From NCBI RefSeq assembly GCF_014274465.1, contig NZ_CP060394.1, positions 4,340,001 to 4,404,000 of the forward strand: a stretch of DNA of 64,000 bases, given 5' to 3'. A program made the translations under genes and the position numbers. The notes under the pieces were generated by a model that saw only the letters and a list, made by a program, of their open reading frames with translations, was not told the DNA's origin and ran no database searches. Of the stretch, positions 18,601 through 25,693 are shown in pieces (position 1 is the first letter of the stretch; each line of letters opens with the position of its first letter). This stretch comes from Alloacidobacterium dinghuense. GTDB lineage: Bacteria; Acidobacteriota; Terriglobia; Terriglobales; Acidobacteriaceae.

Positions 18601-19049
18601 ATTACATCTTCCGCTGGCTCCAGCTACGCTTCCTCTCCGGCCAGCAACTCTCGCTCTTCGCTGGACTGGCCGCCCCAGCCGGCGACGCCTCTAATCAGGT
18701 CGTCATTCCGACCCCGAGCGAAGAGAGGGGGAGGAATCCATACGATGCATCGAGCGCCACAGCACCCGGCAGCTTTCAGCCACAGCAACCAAGAGGCATG
18801 GGATACACCGACGCCCCGCAAGGCGGAATCCTCTCCGACCTCGCAGCCAGCTCTTCCTCCGATGTCATCCTGAGCGGAGCGAAGGATCTGCATTTACAAG
18901 ATAGGGGCATCTACCACGCCGCCGACGCCATGAAGGACCTCTACGACATGGGCGACGCCCCTAGCTGCCACACCTGTGGAGCCATCATGGTCCGCAACGG
19001 AAGCTGCTACCGCTGCATGTCCTGCGGCAGCACCAGCGGCTGCAGCTAA
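15642..19049 (+). CDS. nrdJ: Vitamin B12-dependent (class II) ribonucleotide reductase
   Basis: A 1135-residue adenosylcobalamin-dependent ribonucleoside-diphosphate reductase, which makes deoxyribonucleotides with or without oxygen. Visible signatures are [16 protein letters not shown] (redox Cys of the active site), [35 protein letters not shown] (the N-x-C-x-E radical site), [30 protein letters not shown] and a C-terminal Zn-ribbon-like tail [21 protein letters not shown]. The start has GGAGGAG 6 bases upstream. Four segments look foreign to the family and match dispersed repeats of this genome: around 17361, 18235, 18702 and 18864, all read in frame. They lie in linkers, so the enzyme is probably still active. 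It is monocistronic. Confidence 0.95.
   Translation: [1135 protein letters not shown]
17361..17405 (+). repeat. Dispersed repeat captured in nrdJ (copy 1)
   Basis: Starts GTCATCCCGACCGGAGCG and ends GCGGAGGGACCTGCAG, the GTCATCC...GGACCTGC type. Translated in frame as [15 protein letters not shown], in a loop just before the conserved [10 protein letters not shown] motif. Confidence 0.65.
18235..18270 (+). repeat. 36-bp palindromic dispersed repeat captured in nrdJ
   Basis: Begins GGGTGCCCCATCCTTTGC and ends AAGGGTGGGATA. It is 33/36 identical to the reverse complement of 57943-57978 by direct comparison. It is 12 codons long, so the reading frame is kept ([12 protein letters not shown]). 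Confidence 0.75.
18702..18739 (+). repeat. Dispersed repeat captured in nrdJ (copy 2)
   Basis: GTCATTCCGACCCCGAGCG...GAGGAATCC, a variant of the GTCATCCTGAGCGAAGCG family. Read in frame as [13 protein letters not shown], in the low-complexity linker before the C-terminal Zn-ribbon. Confidence 0.55.
18864..18893 (+). repeat. Dispersed repeat captured in nrdJ (copy 3)
   Basis: GTCATCCTGAGCGGAGCGAA followed by GGATCTGCAT is a near-consensus copy of the repeat, read as [10 protein letters not shown] directly before the conserved C-terminal segment. Confidence 0.75.
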
Positions 19050-19090
19050 GAACAAAACAATGCCTCCGGCGGCGCGCGTGTGGGTTAACG

Positions 19091-19171
19091 CATAAGGCTA
19101 AAGTTTGACCTCATAAGCCTGAAGTTGAGACCCCATAATGCTGAAGTCACCTACCTCATAAGTTTGAAGTC
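19091..19171 (+). repeat. Left-end array of four 15-bp boxes
   Basis: CATAAGGCTAAAGTT (19091-19105), CATAAGCCTGAAGTT (19112-19126), CATAATGCTGAAGTC (19134-19148) and CATAAGTTTGAAGTC (19157-19171). Start-to-start spacing is 21, 22 and 23 bases, about two helical turns, as expected for a row of protein-binding sites on one face of the DNA. Confidence 0.85.
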
Positions 19172-19174
19172 CTC

Positions 19175-19202
19175 AAAAGGGCCCGCTTAGGCGGGCCCTT
19201 TT
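19175..19202 (+). terminator. Strong terminator at the left end of the element
   Basis: Perfect 12-bp stem AAAAGGGCCCGC (19175-19186), loop TTAG, GCGGGCCCTTTT (19191-19202). It lies inside the inverted-repeat-bounded element and stops nrdJ transcription from entering it. Confidence 0.85.
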
Positions 19203-19633
19203 CATAGCCTGCGTGCGTATTTCAAGGTCAAGAGAAGCTCATTCAATTTCCCGCGAAGGGCACAGTCTTCCGGTCGTCTATTCCCCTTTAGTCTCCTTAG
19301 TCCATTCGGTTACGGAAGATTCCACATCGGACACGCCGATAGATCCCAGATCATTGCTCACCAGCCTTCGCGACACTCCACGTTGCCGTTCCTGTGTCCT
19401 CGCTGTAGCGGAACCATACCTGAAGACCGTCGCCATGCCGCAGAAATGTCTGGTGCCGCGACAGTGTATTGTTCCCGAATATGTCAACAGAAAACCGGTC
19501 AAAGCAGGCGACGTGCGCGAGATGCAGCCTCACGTTCAGACTCCAACTAAGCAACTGCGTCGGACCGTTGCTTTTGTTGTTCGGTGTTGGCCAAATGTCG
19601 TCTCGATCTGAATGTAAAATTGCCCCAGTTACC
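19203..19633. other. Gene-poor stretch
   Basis: Open frames exist on both strands (e.g. 19213-19611 plus, 19351-19704 minus), but none shows a family motif, a good RBS or convincing composition. It may be decayed sequence. Confidence 0.35.
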
Positions 19634-20020
19634 ATGACGAATGATGAAAAACTTTTCGGTGACTTGATGCAAGGTCCATCGAAGGACAGAATCGCCAAAG
19701 ACACGGCATTTCTACAGAAGCGCGTATTTTATGGATTGCCAAACCTCAATATAGGCTACGACTCGTCTCTGATATCGCATTTCGACGCCAACAGCTTCAG
19801 CCACGTCATCGATCGATGCGAGCTTCTCGGTATTCGGATCATTGGAGTCGAGGTGTTTTCGAATCGGATTGAATTATTGAACGTCGAAATATCTCCAGAA
19901 GACGGCTATGAGTGGGTTCGCCGCCTTGTGCAACGATACAAGGGGCAACAGAACGTGTCTTTCTCTGCGACCTACGGCGTCCCGAAAGATGTCTTAGAGT
20001 CGTCGGCAACACGTAGCTAA
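19634..20020 (+). CDS. Hypothetical protein, immunity-protein-like size
   Basis: A 128-residue protein that I do not recognise. The start at 19634 (MTNDEKLFGDLMQG) is chosen over an upstream in-frame ATG at 19469 because the intervening residues are Cys/Arg-rich and look non-coding. It alternates acidic and aromatic residues (HFDANSFSHVIDRCELLGIRIIGVEVFSNRIELLNVEISPEDGYEW, given in parts: HFDANSFSHVIDRCELLG, then IRIIGVEVF). Its size and the strand-helix pattern recall small immunity or antitoxin proteins, but no partner toxin is adjacent. It has no signal peptide or TM segment. Confidence 0.5.
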   Translation: MTNDEKLFGDLMQGPSKDRIAKDTAFLQKRVFYGLPNLNIGYDSSLISHFDANSFSHVIDRCELLGIRIIGVEVFSNRIELLNVEISPEDGYEWVRRLVQRYKGQQNVSFSATYGVPKDVLESSATRS

Positions 20021-20317
20021 GCGGCAGGATTATTCCAGTATCCGAAACTGCGAGATCGTATAGACCATGATGAACAAATCCGCTGCAATTGTCACAGCAT
20101 AGTCCGGCAAGCAGGACAAATACTTTGATGTCAGAAACTGTTCGAAATGGAACTGAACTGGAGCCTTGGCCAATCCCCAATGCTGATGCCGGAAACGGAA
20201 GCCGAGGACTGTCGCTTGCGGGCTAGGACTCCAAAGGAATTCCTCAGACATAACATCATCCTTCCCACGCGTGGTCTAACCGTGTTGTGAAAGAGGGGTA
20301 TCCGGCGGGAGCCGGGA

Positions 20318-20599
20318 GTGGGCTGCTGGGGTGAACAAAAATCAGACCTCCACGTCTGGGTTGTGTCGCCGGATGGAAATTCAACCGAGCTTATAGGCCC
20401 TGACTCGGCTGCAGTGCTTCGTGGTGTCTTTGCAGGGATTATCAGGAGCAGAATCGATATGCAAGAAGTATTCACTGCTCGGATTCGCATTACTGAATCG
20501 CAACTGATTGAGGACTACAGACGCCGCCGTGAGTCGGATGTGGCCGAAGGCATAAGGTATGCGGTGTTTCCCTTGGGTGTCGTCGTCGTATGGGAGTAG
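20318..20599 (+). CDS. Small hypothetical protein
   Basis: A possible 93-residue protein starting at a GTG with GGGAG close upstream. The composition is protein-like (DLHVWVVSPDGNSTEL, GPDSAAVLRGVFAG, RIRITESQLIEDYRRRRESD) and it ends in a hydrophobic strand (FPLGVVVVWE). No family was recognised. An overlapping minus-strand frame (20131-20490) looks less plausible. It could be a fragment of a larger, decayed gene. Confidence 0.35.
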   Translation: MGCWGEQKSDLHVWVVSPDGNSTELIGPDSAAVLRGVFAGIIRSRIDMQEVFTARIRITESQLIEDYRRRRESDVAEGIRYAVFPLGVVVVWE

Positions 20600-20966
20600 G
20601 TCTGCTGCAGACTTACTTACAAACGAGAGTTGGGCTGACCTGCCCCTAATTCCGTACAGGTAATTCTGTAAATTTAGCCGCAGCCGGAGCTGTGGGAAAG
20701 TGGGAAACGCCTGTTACGAGCCCTGTCGTTGCTGGATCATGGATGGAAGCTGCTTATACAGCCCTGCTATCGCTCATCTGGAATCCGATTGAACAAATCG
20801 CAGCTCCGGCCACAACCGCAAGATGCATAACCGATTGATGCTTAGATTGGGTTGCCTTCATAACCATCAGTCCAGCAATCAGCTGGATTTATTTCTCCGG
20901 GTCATGGTATGGTTTGCAATCGGGAAAGACCGTTCAATACGATGGGCGGGTTCCTCCGAGGACGCA
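20600..20966. other. Gene-poor stretch
   Basis: No supported gene. A short plus-strand open frame around 20670-20830 (containing GKWETPVTSPVVAGSW) has no recognisable start and may be remnant sequence. Confidence 0.3.
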
Positions 20967-21464
20967 ATGAGGATTTTACGATGGACCAAACGGCGGAAAG
21001 CTCTCTGCGTTTCCATCATCCTTGGTGCAATCGTCGGAATTCCGATCCGATCCAAGGAAAATAGATTCGGATTTGCTCCGGGAACTCATCAACAAGCGGT
21101 GAGCTCTCTTGATCGAGAGATTGATTACTTAGTGGTTCCGCATTTTCCCAGGGGAGCGACGAGACTTTTCAGTGAAAGGACGCCTGTTGCAAACGAGATT
21201 TTTGTGGCTAGTAAAAGCCGACCCAAAGGAATGCTGTTAGAGTTTTCTGAAACTGGCTCTGTGCACGCGGTTCCAACACAGGGCTGCGCAGGAAGATGCA
21301 TCAATCCCCACCCAGGGCCCTTTCGTTGGTGGTATGGCCAAGCCAATGGCTGCTTAGTCCAAGTATGGCGTCAATTCGGTGACGGTTGTACGCATTACCA
21401 AATCTTCAACACTTGCGCTAATTATTGGGATCCGAACATCAATTGGACCTGCTGCGTTCATTAA
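20967..21464 (+). CDS. Cysteine-rich membrane-anchored or secreted protein of unknown function
   Basis: A 165-residue protein. The start at 20967 has GAGGA about 8 bases upstream; a longer frame from 20823 lacks an RBS. Residues ~1-12 are basic (MRILRWTKRRKA), followed by a hydrophobic segment (LCVSIILGAIVGIPI), so the protein is exported or anchored with the C-terminus outside. The C-terminal third is rich in Cys and Trp (TQGCAGRCINPHPGPFRWWY, NGCLVQVWRQFGDGC, FNTCANYWD, WTCCVH), with eight cysteines that could form disulphides. It resembles small secreted Cys-rich domains, but no family could be named. It converges on the TIR/ATPase operon, 27 bp away. Confidence 0.55.
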   Translation: MRILRWTKRRKALCVSIILGAIVGIPIRSKENRFGFAPGTHQQAVSSLDREIDYLVVPHFPRGATRLFSERTPVANEIFVASKSRPKGMLLEFSETGSVHAVPTQGCAGRCINPHPGPFRWWYGQANGCLVQVWRQFGDGCTHYQIFNTCANYWDPNINWTCCVH

Positions 21465-21491
21465 AATAACATGAACTCGGTCGAATATCAG

Positions 21492-24398
21492 TCAACGTTG
21501 ATGATATTCAGCTTCCAGTATCTGGGCATAAGCGATAATTCGATCTGATGTCTGGCATCGATCCGCCAAAAGTCGTGCGTCATATATGTCGTTATTTTCT
21601 GCCAGGTGAGAGGCGATTTCTCTATAAGCCGCGGATCTTATAGCCTCTTGATCGATCTGCCTGGCTATATTTTCGGCTTCGCGAAGCCGTGCCAATGCTT
21701 CGGGTCTTGAGAGGCTCTGTACATTTTCTGCAATACCATCCGCGATTGATGCGCTGACTAATGCCTTGCCGACAGGCGGAAAAGCAGGTTCCTCCTCCAA
21801 AAGCGCTATGGCCTTTGAGTGATCCCCTTCTTTCTCCCATGCCTTTGCCAACACAGCTCGCTCTCGGCTGGTGAGTTGAAGGGAAATTGACACAACAGGT
21901 GTCGCAGGCCCAGTTGCTTCCCTCTGCGCATTTTCGGCTCCAGAGGGTGCCATCAAAGAATTGTCTACAGTTTTCGGCGATTCATCGAAAAGTGTTTGTG
22001 CAAGCTCGATTTTTCTGTTTTCAGCCAAAGTGGCGATCAAAGCAAAGTTGAGTTTGGATCGAAGCTGTGGATCACTAATCTTCGCGAGAAATTGATGTGC
22101 AATCTCCGTTGTCAGATTTCTCCCAAGCGTTTCCGCTCGTGCCGCTAAACCTGCTTCCAAATCACTTCCTGTCAACCCCTTAATCACCTCCTCATCGACA
22201 GCGTCCGGATATTTGCTACTGCCGGACGCTCGAACTACGTCTGCATACGGGTTATTCGGTACAAACCCATCAGTTAGGTAAGGGTTATATTGAACTGTTG
22301 CTCCAGTGCCTTTCTTCCAAACGTCAAAAACATTACTTATCTCGCGGTCATCTTTTCGCGCAATCAGTACTTTTATCAAAGCAGTGAACGCAGACGTTCG
22401 CAGGGCCGGATTGTCTATCCCGTTTGCCACATTAATGGCCGATGTGGGGCCGCTTTCCCAGGCGGAACGATTAACTTCAAATATTTTGCGAATCGGATTA
22501 GGGCTCTTCTGAGTAATCCTATCGGCATCATCCCAAAAGTATTTCGCAGTCTTCGTATCAGTCGGATCCTGCTTAAGAATTGCTTCCGCGACAGAAATGT
22601 CGAAAGACGCACGTAGAACATCAGTATTTTGAAATTTTTTCGAGGCTTCTATCGCGTCTGAGATTCGGTTCGTTTTCACCAGTGCTTCCGCCCACCTGGT
22701 ATTTGGAATCACAGGCTCATCAGCTCCGAGAGGAACGGGCGTCTGTGATGCTGCGGCACTCGTCAATGGGACATCCTTCAGAATCTTATAAACCTGAAAG
22801 GTAGAAGTTCGACCAAAAGTATAGGCGGCAACTAAGGCGACAAATACTATAGACGCACAGATCGCAACCGCGATCCTGACCCGCGTTCTTCTCTTCGCAC
22901 TTCGTTGAATGAAGTCAATCTGTCGATCGGTGAGACTTTCCTTTCGAGCACTGATAAAACGCTCCGCTTCGACTAATGAGGCGGAGCGCAAGAGTCCACC
23001 GCTCACCCGCCCGGCGCCTTCCCATTCGCGAAGCATGGCTTCGAGTCTTTGACGCCACGCGAGGAACTCGCGGTTGTTCCCGACCCAGCTTTGGAGCTCC
23101 GGCCATCCGTCCAGTAGGCCTTTAGCGAATTCCACGATCTTTATTCCCGAGTCATCACGCTCGACTCGCAGTATCCCGCTTTGCGTGAGCATACTGATGA
23201 CACTTGCCTCTTTTCCGCTAAAATCGTCGATTCGGGCCGAGACGGAAACATCTTTCTCGCCCCTATCCCCAACGCGCACAAGCCGCAATAGTATGTTGCG
23301 TGCAGTCAGCTGTTCTTCTGCGGTAAGTCTTGCTATCGCAAGACCGGCACGCATATCCCAGTCATTTGCGGTCGAAGTTTCACGCGCCCACGGCTCATTG
23401 GAGCCAATAAGTTTGCTTGCAAAAGTGATATAGCTACTTCTAAGAAAGATACGAGTATCACTTTGCTCGATTAAGACAGCGATTTTCTCTCCATATGCGT
23501 ATGTCGGAGAATGTTGGACAAGTATTTCTTCAAAATACTTGGAAAGATCACATTCCGGTATACCTCGAATTTTTCGAAAAAGTGCCTCGAAACGAGGTTG
23601 ATAGCCATAGGGTTCTGCTTTGCGCCACTCGTCTAGTTGTCGCTCTTCGCTAGTTTCAATGCGAGAAGGAAGGGGGAAAATAGTCAAAGCTCTTAGATCA
23701 TCGGAATTTCGGCGGACTTGTAGGGCCCATTCAGCAACGTCTAAAACTCCATCAAGGCTCTGCCTGTTCGGTGTGAAGACGAGAACAAGCTTTTCGGGGA
23801 GAAGCATCGTACATATTCCACTCGTGTCTGTGATTCCTGTACGGGAATCAATCAGCACATAGCGATAGTGCTCAGTAAGGGCATCAGCAATCAATTGAAT
23901 GGACCACGGACAGGCCGTATAAAATGAGTTCCAATCAAATTGATTAATCCGGCTGGCATATTCCTTATCGAATGCGCCGGCTTTGAGCAATGAAAGACGC
24001 GGGATATCGGTTTCTATAATGTATTGGTTGCTCTCGATAAAGGTAGTCAATGAAGTGCGAAGTGCTTGGGTCGGCTCTTCATTCTGGGATTCTGGTAAGA
24101 AGAGAGTCTGTATATGATTAAAGAATTCAATCAAACCAGGATGTTTGTCGTATTCTTCTGCCGCGTGATGTCCTAACCCAAAGCGTCTCTCTACCCTATT
24201 TCCGAAATACCGATGAAGACCAGGAGCTTCAAGATCCCAATCGATTAGAAGCACTTTTTGGTCTGCCCCACATCGTTGCGCCAAAATACACGCAACGTTG
24301 GCCAAGGCCATCGATCGCCCAGTGCCCCCTTTATATGAGTAGAACGTTATAATCTCGCCAGTTTCTCTTAGAGGCCCCGATATCGTCCTTTTTTCCAT
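21492..24398 (-). CDS. KGGTGR-motif ATPase with STAND-like tail, TM segment and helical repeats
   Basis: A 968-residue protein. The N-terminal ~330 residues are a ParA/MinD-like (SIMIBI) ATPase: the deviant Walker A reads SYKGGTGRSMALANVA (Lys23...Arg28-Ser29), followed by VLLIDWDLEAPGLHRYFG (53-65) and VLIDSRTGITDTSG (181-194), as in 'KGGVGR-motif variant' ATPases. Residues ~358-500 (LTAEEQLTARNILLRLVRVG, GWPELQSWVGNNREFLAWRQ, RLEAMLREWEGAG) resemble the region after the NTPase in STAND/NACHT-type proteins. A TM segment follows (507-528) and then a long alpha-solenoid, TPR-like C-terminus to 968. Its start overlaps the stop of the TIR gene (TAATG), indicating translational coupling. Likely a regulatory or sensor ATPase for the TIR effector; this is inference. 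Confidence 0.8.
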   Translation of the reverse strand: MEKRTISGPLRETGEIITFYSYKGGTGRSMALANVACILAQRCGADQKVLLIDWDLEAPGLHRYFGNRVERRFGLGHHAAEEYDKHPGLIEFFNHIQTLFLPESQNEEPTQALRTSLTTFIESNQYIIETDIPRLSLLKAGAFDKEYASRINQFDWNSFYTACPWSIQLIADALTEHYRYVLIDSRTGITDTSGICTMLLPEKLVLVFTPNRQSLDGVLDVAEWALQVRRNSDDLRALTIFPLPSRIETSEERQLDEWRKAEPYGYQPRFEALFRKIRGIPECDLSKYFEEILVQHSPTYAYGEKIAVLIEQSDTRIFLRSSYITFASKLIGSNEPWARETSTANDWDMRAGLAIARLTAEEQLTARNILLRLVRVGDRGEKDVSVSARIDDFSGKEASVISMLTQSGILRVERDDSGIKIVEFAKGLLDGWPELQSWVGNNREFLAWRQRLEAMLREWEGAGRVSGGLLRSASLVEAERFISARKESLTDRQIDFIQRSAKRRTRVRIAVAICASIVFVALVAAYTFGRTSTFQVYKILKDVPLTSAAASQTPVPLGADEPVIPNTRWAEALVKTNRISDAIEASKKFQNTDVLRASFDISVAEAILKQDPTDTKTAKYFWDDADRITQKSPNPIRKIFEVNRSAWESGPTSAINVANGIDNPALRTSAFTALIKVLIARKDDREISNVFDVWKKGTGATVQYNPYLTDGFVPNNPYADVVRASGSSKYPDAVDEEVIKGLTGSDLEAGLAARAETLGRNLTTEIAHQFLAKISDPQLRSKLNFALIATLAENRKIELAQTLFDESPKTVDNSLMAPSGAENAQREATGPATPVVSISLQLTSRERAVLAKAWEKEGDHSKAIALLEEEPAFPPVGKALVSASIADGIAENVQSLSRPEALARLREAENIARQIDQEAIRSAAYREIASHLAENNDIYDARLLADRCQTSDRIIAYAQILEAEYHQR

Positions 24399-25075
24399 TA
24401 AATATATCCAATTTGACGAGTGGGCAATGCCGACCGAAACGTTAAGCCCACTTGGTTTGGATCAACCTGTTGGAGCCATGGCAGGACATCTTCAATTGAC
24501 GGCAGCCGACAGTTAGGGCATTGTTCACAAGGGTCGGGTGGTGTTGGCAGTTGCCCCAGGATTCTGGACCTGTTAGCAATGTAATCAGCTATCTCGATGA
24601 CCGTTTGTCTAAATGCAAGTGTTTTGGTCATGCTTGGACTGGAAGCCCATGATTCCAAGTCATAACATTTGCGGCGACTACGAATTTCTTCTGGGATGGA
24701 ATGAAACCCTCGGACAGCCAAGACGATAATCAGTCCGTTTTGTGCTTCTAATGAGTTGGTTTGGGCCAAAATTTGTAATCGCTGTGTTTCAAGTTTCTCC
24801 ATCAATTTGTATTCACGTGAACAAAACGTGTGCTGCATGGAAAAGTACGTTGGCCAATATAGCATGACCATGCAGACGCTTTGACATAAAGCCGAAGCGA
24901 GAGATTCGTTATAGAATGGCGCTCCCTTAAGGCGCTCCACATCCAAATAGACATTCAATGGCACTACATATTCGAGTTCCCCCTTCAACGCTTCCGCTAT
25001 CTGTTTGGTACGTTTTCGATTTGACTCATTTTCTGTATGTCGATAGCTAATGAAACAGGAATACGAAAATGGCAT
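24398..25075 (-). CDS. TIR-domain protein coupled to the KGGTGR ATPase
   Basis: A 225-residue protein beginning with a TIR domain: FSYSCFISYRHTEN (3-16), NVYLDVERLKGAPFYNESLA (41-60), MVMLYWPTYFSMQHTFCSRE (69-88). Glu88, in the position of the S-x-x-E glutamate, could be the NADase residue. The layout (strand, D-x-x-R/L-x-G, LYxPxYF, C-x-R-E) resembles TIR-like FxsC proteins, which also neighbour KGGVGR-type ATPases. The C-terminal half holds a C-x-x-C-x-x-C cluster (183-189), a possible metal site. The start at 25075 has AGAGG 8 bases upstream; an ATG at 25096 would add seven residues. Predicted effector that hydrolyses or converts NAD+; the activity is inference. Confidence 0.8.
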   Translation of the reverse strand: MPFSYSCFISYRHTENESNRKRTKQIAEALKGELEYVVPLNVYLDVERLKGAPFYNESLASALCQSVCMVMLYWPTYFSMQHTFCSREYKLMEKLETQRLQILAQTNSLEAQNGLIIVLAVRGFHSIPEEIRSRRKCYDLESWASSPSMTKTLAFRQTVIEIADYIANRSRILGQLPTPPDPCEQCPNCRLPSIEDVLPWLQQVDPNQVGLTFRSALPTRQIGYI

Positions 25076-25314
25076 TTGATTACCTCTTGCTCCCAAGGCA
25101 TTGCATGGACCGCTATTTCGATCCGCACCAAATTATTGATTGCTCACCCTTTTAAATCAACAGTGAGTGCAGAAAGACGGTAACACGTCGAGTGGTCGAT
25201 TGATGGTGCATGGTCGATATAAGCTCATTACAAGAAAACGAAAAAATTACAAGCAAACTGGAATTGCTATAAAAGAAGTCGCCAAATGGTCATAAGTATT
25301 TGATTTAAAATCAA

Positions 25315-25578
25315 TTATGGACAGATCGCCCACAGCGACCTCCCGTCACCGCTCCCATAGACGGATCTGAAGCTCGGATTTGAAACGTGGAAGAGGATTT
25401 TTTGAGGTGGATCTTGAACCGTGTATTGAGGACTTACCTTTGCAGAACTGAGGACCCCGGAATTGGATACGAGGAACGAGACAATAAGAGCCGTTGCGCT
25501 AACGAAAGGCAAGAGAATCCAACGGCTGATTGACGGCATTTTGATTCGAATTGATCTGATTGGAGACTCGGTAGGCAT
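25315..25578 (-). CDS. Small single-pass membrane or secreted protein
   Basis: An 87-residue protein with a basic N-terminus (MPTESPIRSIRIKMPSISR), one hydrophobic segment (~20-37, WILLPFVSATALIVSFLV) and a ~50-residue soluble tail ending SLWAICP. No family was recognised. It lies between the two TIR modules, on the same strand, 115 bp after the TIR-SLOG gene. No clear RBS is visible, and a second ATG 13 codons in is an alternative start. Confidence 0.4.
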   Translation of the reverse strand: MPTESPIRSIRIKMPSISRWILLPFVSATALIVSFLVSNSGVLSSAKVSPQYTVQDPPQKILFHVSNPSFRSVYGSGDGRSLWAICP

Positions 25579-25693
25579 TTTGGGAGCAGGTTAGCACAGC
25601 GGGAGGGGTCTGAATTGTGTCACTTTTCGGAGCTTGCGGCAATCGAACTGGATTGGTGCAGTAACAAATAATGCGGGTCGGTTTGGGGGAGAT

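Noticed and set aside
20030-20251. 73-codon minus-strand frame with a hydrophobic end
   Set aside because: Could be a small membrane protein but there is no start signal or motif; too weak to annotate.
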